Source: Prado023 sp963700395 (GTDB lineage Bacteria > Actinomycetota > Actinomycetes > S36-B12 > CAIYMF01). From it: a stretch of 64,000 bases of DNA. The notes beneath the pieces are model-generated. The model saw only the letters and a program-made list of their open reading frames with translations, was not told the DNA's origin and did not search any database. A program made the position numbers and the translations under genes. Location: the NCBI GenBank assembly GCA_963700395.1, contig CAVOXI010000001.1, positions 1,240,001 to 1,304,000 of the forward strand. Direction: 5' to 3'. Of the stretch, positions 7,849 to 16,579 are shown piece by piece. How positions within the stretch are numbered: position 1 is the first letter of the stretch; each line of letters starts with the position of its first letter.

Positions 7849-9758
7849 CAGTCCTCGACCTGCCCGACCTGGGCGAGCTCTCGCCGGTAGGCCTCCAGCG
7901 CCATGACGTCGGCGAAGACGGCAGCCGCCTGCTCGGCCTGGCCGATCTGGTCGAGCTGCCCGAGCTCGCGCTTCAGGTCCGCCATCCGTCGCCCGGCCTC
8001 GTCGGAGAGGAGGCGGGCAACGATGGAGGTGGCGTACCTCCCCGTCGGCTCGCCGGAGGTCACCAACGGCTCAACGGCGAGCTCGCGGACGAGGTCGCGC
8101 ACGGTGTCATCCGGGCACGCCCCCAGGACGACGTCCATCCACTCCTGCCCCCCGGTGCGCCCGACCGGACCGCCCGCTGCCGCGAGCGCCTGCTGGACCT
8201 CGGCGTAGCGCGGATGCCGGAAGGAGCCCGGCTGGACGGACTCGAACCAGCCGCCGACCAGGTCGGGCACCTGCAGGACGCACTTGAGCGACTCGCGCTC
8301 GACGAACAGCGCCGGATCGCGTGGGTTCGGTCGCGGGGCGCGGGGCGGGACCGAAGCAGCGGACGCCGCGGCGGAACCGTCCTCAGCAGGCTTCCGATCG
8401 GGCGCCGGCGCGCTTGATCGCCCTGCCGCCGGACCGGCTCGCCCCGCTGCGGCCACGGCAGCGCGCACATCCTTCTCCGGCACACCGACCCATCCCGACA
8501 GCAGCCGCGAGTACTCCGGGCGCAGCGCCTGGTCGCGGATCCGGGCGACCAGCGGGGCCGCCTTGCGCACGGCGGCCACGCGGCCCTCCGCCGTGGTGAG
8601 GTCGAACCCGGCAACCGCCGAGCGGATCGCGAACGCGAACAGCGGCGTCCGGGAGGCCACGAGCTCGCGGACGGCAGCGTCCCCGCTGGCCAGGCGCAGC
8701 TCGCAGGGGTCCATGTTGTCCGGGGAGATCGCCACGAACGTCTGGGCGACGAACCGCTGGTCGCCCTCGAACGCCCGCAGCGCCGCCTTCTGGCCGGCGG
8801 CGTCGCCGTCGAAGGTGAACACGACCTCACCGCCGAACGTGTCGTCGTCCACCAGGTAGCGCCGCAGCAACGATGCGTGGTCGGGGCCGAAGGCGGTCCC
8901 GCAGGTGGCGACCGCGGTCGTCACCCCGGACAGGTGCGCCGCCATGACGTCGGTGTACCCCTCCACCACGACCACCTGCTTGAGCCTGCCGATGTCGCGG
9001 CGGGCCAGGTCGATGCCGTAGAGGACGTGGGACTTCTTGTACAGCGCGGTCTCCGGGGTGTTGAGGTACTTGGGTCCCTCGTCATCGTCGAACAGCTTGC
9101 GGGCGCCGAAGCCCAGGACGTCCCCGGCTGCATCGCGGATGGGCCAGACGAGCCGGCCACGGAACCGGTCGTAGGTCCCGCGCTGGCCCTGGGTGACCAG
9201 GCCGGCCGCCAGGATCTCGGCGTCGGTGAAGCCGGCCGAGCGCAGGTGACCCAGCAGCGCGTCCCAGGACTTCGGCGCGAAGCCCACACCGAAGTGCTCG
9301 CAGGCGGCAGCGTCGAAGCCACGCTCGGTCAGGAACTGCCTGCCCACCGACGCCTCCGGCGAGCCCAACGCCCGCACGAAGTAGGCCGCGGCGATCTTGT
9401 TCGCCTGCGCCAGGCGCTGGCGGTTCGGCCCTGTCCTGCTCGGCCCGACGCCGTCCTCGTAGCGCAGCGTGACACCGGCCCGGTCGGCGAGCTTCTCGAT
9501 CGCCTCGGTGAAGGTCAGGTGGTCGTGCCTCATCAGGAAGTCGACGACGTCGCCGCCCTCGCCGCACCCGAAGCAGTAGTAGAGGCCGCGCGCGGGGGTC
9601 ACGTGGAAGCTCGGCGACCGCTCGTCGTGGAACGGGCACAACCCCTTGAGCGACCCGGCGCCGGCCGACCGCAGGGTGACGACCTCACCGATCACCGCGT
9701 CGACCCGCACGCGCTCGCGCACCAGCGCCACGTCCTCCGTGCGCACGCGACCGGCCAT
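7848..9758 (-). CDS. dnaG: DNA primase
   Basis: A 636-residue primase that makes RNA primers at the replication fork. The N-terminal CHC2 zinc finger is complete (Cys41, His44, Cys62, Cys65). The TOPRIM catalytic core follows with VVVEGYTDVMAAH (Glu of motif I) and FTFDGDAAGQKAA (DGD of motif II) in the middle third. The C-terminal part, after an Ala/Pro-rich linker around residues 430-480, is the helicase-binding domain. I place the start at 9758 (MAGRVRTEDV) because TAGGAT lies 7 nt upstream; the open frame extends 22 codons further without a ribosome site. Confidence 0.95.
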   Translation of the reverse strand: MAGRVRTEDVALVRERVRVDAVIGEVVTLRSAGAGSLKGLCPFHDERSPSFHVTPARGLYYCFGCGEGGDVVDFLMRHDHLTFTEAIEKLADRAGVTLRYEDGVGPSRTGPNRQRLAQANKIAAAYFVRALGSPEASVGRQFLTERGFDAAACEHFGVGFAPKSWDALLGHLRSAGFTDAEILAAGLVTQGQRGTYDRFRGRLVWPIRDAAGDVLGFGARKLFDDDEGPKYLNTPETALYKKSHVLYGIDLARRDIGRLKQVVVVEGYTDVMAAHLSGVTTAVATCGTAFGPDHASLLRRYLVDDDTFGGEVVFTFDGDAAGQKAALRAFEGDQRFVAQTFVAISPDNMDPCELRLASGDAAVRELVASRTPLFAFAIRSAVAGFDLTTAEGRVAAVRKAAPLVARIRDQALRPEYSRLLSGWVGVPEKDVRAAVAAAGRAGPAAGRSSAPAPDRKPAEDGSAAASAASVPPRAPRPNPRDPALFVERESLKCVLQVPDLVGGWFESVQPGSFRHPRYAEVQQALAAAGGPVGRTGGQEWMDVVLGACPDDTVRDLVRELAVEPLVTSGEPTGRYATSIVARLLSDEAGRRMADLKRELGQLDQIGQAEQAAAVFADVMALEAYRRELAQVGQVED

Positions 9759-9765
9759 GGTTCGC

Positions 9766-9771
9766 ATCCTA
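9766..9771 (-). promoter_or_regulatory. -10 hexamer of a leaderless promoter (dnaG)
   Basis: TAGGAT on the minus strand, 7 nt before the dnaG ATG. It supports the shorter N-terminus. Confidence 0.45.
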
Positions 9772-9902
9772 GGGACGCCCGGCGACACCGCCCAATGCAC
9801 CGGCTGCGATCCGCTGCGCCCCACGGCGCGATGGGGGCGATTGACCCGGATGTGGACGCGTCGCTCGGCCTGCGCGCCACCTCACCATGGGAGGATTCAC
9901 CC

Positions 9903-10550
9903 ATGACAGCCCCGGCCGTGCTCCTGCTCGAATGGAGCCCCGGACGCCCCGACCGCTCGCGGCGCAGGCGCGCCCGGCGACGCTTCGTGGCGCTGGTCGT
10001 CGCGGTGGCCGCAATCACCGCCGCCGTGCCCGCCGGAGCCGTCGCCGACGTCCTGAGGTGGGCCAGTGTCGATGACCGCACGCCGAGCGACGCGATCGTG
10101 GTCCTCGGCGCCGCCCAGTACCAGGGCACGCCGTCACCGGTCCTGGCCAACCGCCTGGCCCACGCCCACGCGCTCGTCGACGCCGGTGTCAGCGAGCGCG
10201 TGATCACCGTCGGTGGCTTCCAGCCCGGCGACATCACCTCGGAGGCACAGACCGGCAAGGAGGAGCTCGTCGCCGACGGCATGCGGCGCGCACAGGTGAT
10301 CGCCCTGCCGTTCGGGGAGAACACCGAGGAGTCGATGAAGGCCGTCGCCGCGATCGTGAAGTCCGAGGGCTTGAGCTCGGTCACGATCGTCACCGACCCT
10401 GCGCACTCCGCCCGCGCCCACGCCCTCGCCGCCCAGTACGGGCTCGACGCCCACGTCTCGGCCACCGACGAGGGCCCGGGAACAGCCGTCACCAGCGAGT
10501 ACCTGCTCCGCGAGACCGCCGGGCTCATCACGGTCTGGTTCGACCGCTAG
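9903..10550 (+). CDS. DUF218 / YdcF-like membrane-anchored protein
   Basis: A 215-residue protein. The first 20 residues are polar, followed by a very basic stretch (RSRRRRARRR) and one hydrophobic segment (FVALVVAVAAITAAVPAGAV), so it is probably anchored with the domain outside. The remainder is a DUF218 domain: DAIVVLGAAQYQGTPSPVLANRL at its start, VITVGGFQPGD, EENTEES-like FGENTEESMKAV, and VTIVTDPAHSARA. Members include SanA and ElyC, linked to cell-envelope integrity; biochemical function is unsettled. GGAGG 8 nt before the ATG fixes the start at 9903; the much longer open frame upstream is a shadow of dnaG. Confidence 0.85.
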   Translation: MTAPAVLLLEWSPGRPDRSRRRRARRRFVALVVAVAAITAAVPAGAVADVLRWASVDDRTPSDAIVVLGAAQYQGTPSPVLANRLAHAHALVDAGVSERVITVGGFQPGDITSEAQTGKEELVADGMRRAQVIALPFGENTEESMKAVAAIVKSEGLSSVTIVTDPAHSARAHALAAQYGLDAHVSATDEGPGTAVTSEYLLRETAGLITVWFDR

Positions 10551-10615
10551 GAGCAAGCGGGCATCCGGCCGGCCACCGGGCCATCGCCCTTCCGCCCAGG
10601 AGGCGTTCCCCGCGT

Positions 10616-10645
10616 TTGGCGACACTCCCCCGCGACTCCTACGGT
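10616..10645 (+). promoter_or_regulatory. Promoter of dgt
   Basis: TTGGCG (10616-10621) and TACGGT (10640-10645) with an 18-bp spacer. The -10 box ends 6 nt before the GTG at 10652. This shows that the TTG at 10616, in frame with dgt, is the -35 box and not a start codon. Confidence 0.6.
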
Positions 10646-10651
10646 GGGGCG

Positions 10652-11902
10652 GTGCCTGTGCCCGGATACTCCCCCGCCGATGAGGCGCGCTGGACCGACG
10701 AGCCGGAGAAGCGACCCACCCGCTCGGCGTTCGCGCGCGACCGGGCGCGCGTCCTGCACTGCGCGGCCTGGAGGCGTCTGGCGGCCAAGACCCAGGTGAT
10801 GATCGCCGGTGAGGGGGACTTCCCGCGGACCCGGATGACCCACTCGCTGGAGGTCGCGCAGGTCGGTCGGGAGCTCGGTGCCGCCCTGGGCTGCGACGCC
10901 GACCTGGTGGAGGCCGCGTGCCTGGCCCACGACCTTGGCCACCCCCCGTTCGGGCACAACGGCGAGGACGCCCTGGACGCCCTGTGCGCGGACATCGGCG
11001 GGTTCGAGGGCAACGCCCAGACGCTGCGGATCCTCACCCGTCTCGAGGCCAAGGCCTTCGGTGACCCGGAGGGCCAGGGCCACGAGCGCTCCGTGGGCCT
11101 GAACCTCTCCCGGGCCGCCCTGGACGCGGCAACCAAGTACCCGTGGCCTCGTAACGCCGACAGCCGCAAGTTCGGCGTGTACGCCGACGACGCTCCGGTG
11201 TTCGACTGGATGCGCACGGGCGCGCCCGTGGGGCGGCGGTCGTTCGAGGCCCAGGTGATGGACTGGGCCGACGACGTCGCCTACAGCGTCCACGACGTCG
11301 AGGACGGGATCCACGCAGGGCTGATCGACCTCACCGCGCTGCAGGACCCCGATACGTCGGCGGCGATCTGCCAGCTGGTCGCACAGACCTACCTGCCTGG
11401 CGCCGATCCGGACGATCTGGCTGCGGCGCTCGACCGGCTGGTGGGCTCCCCCGCCTGGCCGGCCGGGTACTCGCACTACACCGGCAGCCTGCGCGACCTG
11501 GCCGCCCTCAAGGACCTCACCAGCCAGCTCATCGGCCGGTTCACCGCAGCGGCGGAGTCCGCCACCCGTGCCGCGCACCCGCAGGGGCAGCTGACCCGGT
11601 ACGCCGGGTCGCTCCACGTGCCCACCGGGATCCGTCACGAGGTCGGGGTCCTCAAGGCCATCGCCAACCTGTTCGTGATGCAGCGCAGCGGCTCGAAGCG
11701 CTCCTACGACCGCCAGCGCACCATGATCACCGACCTGGTGGCGGCGCTCTCAGCCTCAGCCCCGCAGGGCCTGGAGCCGCACTTCCGTCCCACCTGGGAG
11801 GGCGCGGCCGACGAGGGAGAACAGCTGCGCGTGGTCGTCGACCAGGTCGCCAGCCTCACCGACATCTCCCTGGTCGCCTGGCACAGGCGCCACTGCCGCT
11901 GA
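10652..11902 (+). CDS. dgt: Deoxyguanosinetriphosphate triphosphohydrolase-like protein
   Basis: A 416-residue HD-domain enzyme that hydrolyses dNTPs to deoxynucleoside and triphosphate, regulating nucleotide pools. The HD metal site is visible: His in RMTHSLEVAQVGREL, His-Asp in ACLAHDLGHPPFGHNGE, and a later Asp in MDWADDVAYSVHDVEDG. The N-terminal KRPTRSAFARDRARVLHCAAWRRLAAKTQV is the classic beginning of this family. The start is GTG at 10652, with a leaderless promoter, rather than TTG at 10616. It is followed by a strong hairpin and converges with ppdK. Confidence 0.93.
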   Translation: MPVPGYSPADEARWTDEPEKRPTRSAFARDRARVLHCAAWRRLAAKTQVMIAGEGDFPRTRMTHSLEVAQVGRELGAALGCDADLVEAACLAHDLGHPPFGHNGEDALDALCADIGGFEGNAQTLRILTRLEAKAFGDPEGQGHERSVGLNLSRAALDAATKYPWPRNADSRKFGVYADDAPVFDWMRTGAPVGRRSFEAQVMDWADDVAYSVHDVEDGIHAGLIDLTALQDPDTSAAICQLVAQTYLPGADPDDLAAALDRLVGSPAWPAGYSHYTGSLRDLAALKDLTSQLIGRFTAAAESATRAAHPQGQLTRYAGSLHVPTGIRHEVGVLKAIANLFVMQRSGSKRSYDRQRTMITDLVAALSASAPQGLEPHFRPTWEGAADEGEQLRVVVDQVASLTDISLVAWHRRHCR

Positions 11903-11931
11903 GCGCTGCTCCCCAACGCTGCCCCGACATG

Positions 11932-11968
11932 CCGGTGGCGCCGGCCCTCGAGGGGACGGCGCCACCGG
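11932..11968. terminator. Bidirectional hairpin between dgt and ppdK
   Basis: A perfect 12-bp inverted repeat, CCGGTGGCGCCG (11932-11943) and CGGCGCCACCGG (11957-11968), with a 13-nt loop. It lies between the two convergent stop codons. Confidence 0.7.
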
Positions 11969-11983
11969 GACGGGCGAGGTGGG

Positions 11984-14677
11984 TCAGCGGCTGTCGCTGC
12001 CGCCGCCGCCGCGCATGAGCGACGCGCGACCGGCCTCGAGCCGGGCGATCGGGACGCGGAACGGTGAGCAGGACACGTAGTCCAGCCCGACCTCGTCGAA
12101 GAAGTGCACCGACTCCGGGTCGCCGCCGTGCTCGCCGCAGACGCCCAACTTGATGCCCGGGCGGGTCGCGCGACCCTTCTCCACGGCCACACGGACCAGG
12201 GCGCCCACACCGTCGCGGTCGATCGACTCGAACGGCGAGACGCCGAACACGCCCTTCTCCAGGTACGTCGTGAAGAACGCGCCCTCGACGTCGTCGCGGC
12301 TGAAGCCCCACGTCGTCTGGGTCAGGTCGTTGGTGCCGAAGGAGAAGAACTCCGCGGCCTCGGCGATCTGGTCGGCGGTCATCGCCGCACGCGGCAGCTC
12401 GATCATGGTGCCGATCTGGAACTCCAGCTCGCTGCCGGTCTCGGCGGCCACGGCCGCGATCACCTGCTCAGCCTCCTCCTTGATGAGCTCGAGCTCCTGG
12501 ACCGCCCCGACCAGCGGGATCATGATCTCGGCGCGCGGGTCGCCACCGGCCTTCTTGCGCGCCGCCGCAGCCTCTGCGATCGCGCGCACCTGCAGCGCGA
12601 ACAGGCCGGGAATCACCAGGCCGAGCCGCACGCCGCGCAGGCCGAGCATCGGGTTGGACTCGTGCAGGCGCTCCACTGCCGCCAGCATTCGCAGGTCGCT
12701 CTCCGTGACGGACCCCGCATCCTCAGCCCGGGCCACCGCGACCGCGAGGGTCGTGAGGTCGGGGAGGAACTCGTGCAGTGGGGGGTCGAGCAGGCGGATC
12801 GTCACCGGCAGCCCGTCCATCGCCTCGAGGATCTCCTCGAAGTCACCGCGCTGCAGCGGAAGCAGGGCTGCCAGCGACTGCGCCTTCTCGTCGTCGGACT
12901 CGGCCAGGATCAGCCGCTCGACGTACTGCTTCCTGTCGCCGAGGAACATGTGCTCCGTGCGGCAGAGCCCGATGCCCTGGGCGCCCATCCGACGGGCGCG
13001 TGCGGCGTCGTCCGGGGTGTCGGCGTTGGTGCGCACCTTCAGGCGACGCACGTTGTCCGCATGGGTGATGATCCGGTCCACGCTGACGACCAGGTCGTCG
13101 CCGAACTCGGGCGACAGGTCGCCCTCGAAGTACTGCACGACCGGCGAGGGGATGACCGGCACGCGGCCGAGGAAGACCTCGCCGGTGGCGCCGTCGATGG
13201 ACACCGCGTCCCCCTCGCGGATCACGACGCCGCCGGGGGCGGTGGCGATCTTGGCGTGGGTGTCGACCGTGAGCTCCTCGGTGCCGCACACCGCGGTCTT
13301 GCCCATGCCACGGGCGACGACGGCCGCGTGCGAGGTCTTGCCACCACGGCTGGTGAGGATGCCGGCAGCAGCGACCATGCCCGCGAGGTCGTCGGGGGTG
13401 GTCTCACGGCGGATCAGGATGGTGTCGATGCCCTCAGCGGCCTTGGCCACGGCGGTCGCGGAGTCGAACACCACGGTGCCGACCGCGGCGCCGGGTGAGG
13501 CCGCGATGCCCTTGGCAACGATCTTGCGGTCCCCGGAGTGGTCGAAGTGCGGGAACATCAGCTGCACGAGCTGGGCGCCCGACACGCGGCGCACGGCCTC
13601 GTCCATGTCGATGACGCCCTCGTCGGCCAGCTGGGTGGCGATCCGGAAGGCCGCGCCGGCGGTGCGCTTCCCGACGCGGGTCTGGAGCATGTAGAGCTGC
13701 CCGCGCTCGACGGTGAACTCGATGTCGCAGAGGTCCTTGTAGTGCGCCTCCAGGGCGTCCATGTTGGACAGCAGCTGCGCGTGCGCGGCAGGGTCCAGGC
13801 GGCCCATGTCATCCAGGGTCAGGGTGTTGCGCACGCCCGAGACGACATCCTCGCCCTGCGCGTCGGGCAGGTAGTCGCCGTAGTGGCCCGTCGCACCGCT
13901 CGCGGGGTCGCGGGTGAACGCCACGCCCGTGCCGGAGTCGTCGCCGACGTTGCCGAAGACCATGGCCTGCACGTTGACCGCGGTGCCGAGGTCGGCGGGG
14001 ATCCGCTCCTGGCGCCGGTAGAGCTTGGCACGGTCGGTGTTCCACGAGTCGAACACGGCCTTGATCGCGCGGTCGAGCTGCTCGCGGGGATCCTGCGGGA
14101 AGTCGATGCCTGCGTGCTCCTTGACGATGCCCTTGTAGGTGGCGACCAGCGCCTGGAGCTCGGGGACGCCGAGCTCCACGTCGGTGGCGACCCCGGCGTC
14201 GGTCTTCGCCTGGTCGATCGCCTGCTCGAAGTAGTGACCCTCGATGTCGAGGACGGTCTTGCCGAACATCTGGATCAGGCGGCGGTAGGAGTCCCAGGCG
14301 AAGCGCTCATCCTGGGAGAAGGCGGTCAGGCCGGCGACGGCGGCGTCGCTCATGCCGATGTTCAGCACCGTCTCCATCATGCCGGGCATCGAGAACTTGG
14401 CACCGGAGCGCACCGAGACCAGCAGCGGGTTCGCGGGGTCACCCAGCGTGCGCCCGATCTTGGCCTCGAGGCTGGCGAGCTGCTCCGTGACCTGGTCGGC
14501 CATCTCCGGGGGAACCGCTCCACCGTTCAGGTAGGCCCGGCAGGCGTCGGTGGTCACCGTGAAGCCCGGGGGGACGTTCAGGCCGATCTTGATCATCTCG
14601 GCGAGGTTGGCGCCCTTGCCACCGAGCAGGTCCTTCTTGTCCTTGTCGCCTTCAGCGAAGTCGTAGACGTAGCGCAT
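11984..14677 (-). CDS. ppdK: Pyruvate, phosphate dikinase
   Basis: An 897-residue enzyme interconverting pyruvate + ATP + Pi and phosphoenolpyruvate + AMP + PPi. The N-terminal ATP-grasp part starts with LLGGKGANLAEM and contains FTRDPASGATGHYGDYL and the VRSGAKFSMPGMMETVLNIG block. The central phosphohistidine domain has GGKTSHAAVVARGMGK with the catalytic His near residue 450. The C-terminal PEP-binding barrel includes GIGLCRTEHMFLGDR and CGEHGGDPES. The length fits the family. It provides a reversible pyruvate-to-PEP route. The start at 14677 (MRYVYDFAEG) follows AGGAGG at a long spacing. It is divergent from a GH13 gene over 166 bp. Confidence 0.96.
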   Translation of the reverse strand: MRYVYDFAEGDKDKKDLLGGKGANLAEMIKIGLNVPPGFTVTTDACRAYLNGGAVPPEMADQVTEQLASLEAKIGRTLGDPANPLLVSVRSGAKFSMPGMMETVLNIGMSDAAVAGLTAFSQDERFAWDSYRRLIQMFGKTVLDIEGHYFEQAIDQAKTDAGVATDVELGVPELQALVATYKGIVKEHAGIDFPQDPREQLDRAIKAVFDSWNTDRAKLYRRQERIPADLGTAVNVQAMVFGNVGDDSGTGVAFTRDPASGATGHYGDYLPDAQGEDVVSGVRNTLTLDDMGRLDPAAHAQLLSNMDALEAHYKDLCDIEFTVERGQLYMLQTRVGKRTAGAAFRIATQLADEGVIDMDEAVRRVSGAQLVQLMFPHFDHSGDRKIVAKGIAASPGAAVGTVVFDSATAVAKAAEGIDTILIRRETTPDDLAGMVAAAGILTSRGGKTSHAAVVARGMGKTAVCGTEELTVDTHAKIATAPGGVVIREGDAVSIDGATGEVFLGRVPVIPSPVVQYFEGDLSPEFGDDLVVSVDRIITHADNVRRLKVRTNADTPDDAARARRMGAQGIGLCRTEHMFLGDRKQYVERLILAESDDEKAQSLAALLPLQRGDFEEILEAMDGLPVTIRLLDPPLHEFLPDLTTLAVAVARAEDAGSVTESDLRMLAAVERLHESNPMLGLRGVRLGLVIPGLFALQVRAIAEAAAARKKAGGDPRAEIMIPLVGAVQELELIKEEAEQVIAAVAAETGSELEFQIGTMIELPRAAMTADQIAEAAEFFSFGTNDLTQTTWGFSRDDVEGAFFTTYLEKGVFGVSPFESIDRDGVGALVRVAVEKGRATRPGIKLGVCGEHGGDPESVHFFDEVGLDYVSCSPFRVPIARLEAGRASLMRGGGGSDSR

Positions 14678-14830
14678 GTGTGTTTCGAACCCTCCTGGGA
14701 TTGAATACAGAACGCAGGCAAGCCTACCCCTGACGGCTCCACGACCAAGGGGTGAGCACGCAGCCCCGATCCCCACGGCCCGACCCTCCGCGGCGCTGCC
14801 GACGACGCGATACCGGTGCCTCGCCTGCCC

Positions 14831-14836
14831 TAGCCT
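14831..14836 (+). promoter_or_regulatory. -10 hexamer of a leaderless promoter (GH13 gene)
   Basis: TAGCCT, 7 nt before the ATG at 14844. No ribosome site is present, consistent with leaderless translation. Confidence 0.45.
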
Positions 14837-14843
14837 CAGGTGC

Positions 14844-16547
14844 ATGACCCAGTGGTGGCGCGACGCCGTGATCTACCAGATCTACCCACGCTCGTTCGCC
14901 GACGGCGACGGGGATGGGATGGGTGACCTGGCCGGCATCACCGCGCGGATGGGCTACCTCGCCGAGCTGGGCATCGACGCCCTCTGGCTGAGCCCGTGCT
15001 TCGCCAGCCCGCAGGTCGACCACGGCTACGACATCAGCGACTACCGCGACATCGATGCCCTCTTCGGGTCCCTGGCCGACATGGACGAGCTGATCGCCAC
15101 GGCTCACGACTACGGGATCAAGGTGACGTTGGACTTCGTTCCCAACCACACCTCCGACCGGCACGCGTGGTTCCAGGCAGCGGTTGCCGCCGGTCGCGGA
15201 TCGCCCGAGCGTGACCGCTACCTGTTCCGCGACGGCCGCGGTCCGGGCGGCGACGAGCCTCCGAACAACTGGAAGTCGGTCTTCGGCGGGCCCTCCTGGA
15301 CCCGGGTCGAGGAGCCGGACGGGTCCCCGGGTCAGTGGTACTACCACCTGTTCGCCTCCGAGCAGCCGGACCTCAACTGGCGCAACCCCGAGGTGCTCGA
15401 GGAGTTCGCGAGCATCCTGAGGTTCTGGATGGACCGGGGCGCCGACGGGTTCCGGATCGACGTCTCCGACGCGCTGATCAAGGACGAGGCGTTCCCCGAC
15501 ACGGCGACCGGCGAGCCGATCATCCCCAAGGGCGAGGACAGCCCGGTGCACGACGTGTACCGGGAGTTCCGTCGCGTGATGGACGGCTACCCGGGCGACC
15601 GGATGGCCGTGATCGAGACCGGTGCCGAGGACGACATCGTCGCCCTGTTCATCCGGCCCGACGAGATGCACCTGGCATTCAACTTCCGCTTCGTGCACGC
15701 CGGGTTCGACGGCCCCGGGCTGCGCGCCGCGATCGATTCCTCCCTGGCCGCCAACGCCGGGGTCGGGGCGCCCACGACGTGGGTCACCGACAACCACGAC
15801 ACCCCCCGCTCGGTGTCCAGGCTGGGCCAGAACACGGTGCTCACCGGCGCGTACGTCCCGGGCACGATGGCCTCCGGCGTGTTCCAGGAGGTCGACCTCG
15901 AGCTCGGCACCCGCCGGGCGCGGGCGCTGGCGCTCATCCTCCTGGCACTGCCCGGTGCCGCCTACATCTACAACGGCCAGGAGCTCGGCCTGCCGAACGT
16001 CGACGACCTGCCCGACGACGTCCTCCAGGACCCGATCTGGGAGCGCAGCGGCCACACCGTCCGCGGTCGCGACGGGTGCCGGGTCCCCATGCCGTGGACG
16101 ACGGGGGCCAACCTGGGCTTCGCCCGGTCGCGGGCGAAGCCGTGGCTGCCGATCCCGAAGTCGTGGGCCGCGCTGTCCGTGGCGTCGCAGCGGGCCAGCG
16201 GCGACTCGATGCTCAGCCTGTACCGCTCCGCACTGGCCCTGCGCCGCACGAGCCCTGCGCTGGGCCGCGGGGAGCTGCGGTGGATGTCCTCGCCGGACGA
16301 CGCGGCCGACCTGATCGCGTTCGACATGGTCGGCGCCGAGGGGACCGTCCGGGTCCTGCTCAACCTGTCCGGGGCGGCGATCGACCTGCCCGCGGGCGAG
16401 CTGCTGCTGTCCTCGGAACCCGTCGTCGCCGGGCAGCTGCCGGCGATCGCCGCCGCGTGGATCGCTCGGCCTGCCTCCGAGGGCATCCAGTCCAAGCTCG
16501 GTGCGCTGGCCAAGCTGGTCGCGGACGTGATCGACCCGCGGCGCTGA
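14844..16547 (+). CDS. Glycoside hydrolase family 13 alpha-glucosidase
   Basis: A 567-residue GH13 enzyme of the oligo-1,6-glucosidase/maltase type. It starts directly with the barrel (WWRDAVIYQIYPRSFADGDGDGMGDL) and has all four conserved regions: DFVPNHTSD, GFRIDVSDAL with the nucleophile Asp near residue 205, VIETGAEDD with the acid/base Glu near 257, and TDNHDTPR near 317. The DGDGMGDL insert near the start is the Ca-like/loop motif of alpha-glucosidases. It would release glucose from maltose, isomaltose or short malto-oligosaccharides. No signal peptide, so it is cytoplasmic. It converges on a second GH13 gene with only 32 bp between. Confidence 0.92.
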   Translation: MTQWWRDAVIYQIYPRSFADGDGDGMGDLAGITARMGYLAELGIDALWLSPCFASPQVDHGYDISDYRDIDALFGSLADMDELIATAHDYGIKVTLDFVPNHTSDRHAWFQAAVAAGRGSPERDRYLFRDGRGPGGDEPPNNWKSVFGGPSWTRVEEPDGSPGQWYYHLFASEQPDLNWRNPEVLEEFASILRFWMDRGADGFRIDVSDALIKDEAFPDTATGEPIIPKGEDSPVHDVYREFRRVMDGYPGDRMAVIETGAEDDIVALFIRPDEMHLAFNFRFVHAGFDGPGLRAAIDSSLAANAGVGAPTTWVTDNHDTPRSVSRLGQNTVLTGAYVPGTMASGVFQEVDLELGTRRARALALILLALPGAAYIYNGQELGLPNVDDLPDDVLQDPIWERSGHTVRGRDGCRVPMPWTTGANLGFARSRAKPWLPIPKSWAALSVASQRASGDSMLSLYRSALALRRTSPALGRGELRWMSSPDDAADLIAFDMVGAEGTVRVLLNLSGAAIDLPAGELLLSSEPVVAGQLPAIAAAWIARPASEGIQSKLGALAKLVADVIDPRR

Positions 16548-16579
16548 CCCGGCCGTCCCTCCCCTGTTGGGGATCCGGA

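Noticed and set aside
10616..10651. TTG at 10616 as the dgt start
   Set aside because: It coincides with the -35 box of a good promoter. The GTG at 10652 is 6 nt after the -10 box and gives a family-typical N-terminus.
12104..13498. Long plus-strand open frame of 464 codons inside ppdK
   Set aside because: It is the antisense shadow of a complete, motif-rich gene, and its translation is His/Arg/Val-rich without any domain. The same applies to the large antisense frames over both acyl-CoA ligases (38291-42128), lepA (43404-45650), dnaG (8877-9902), GH13 (14724-17252), leuS (54399-55694) and the LuxR gene (57538-59790).
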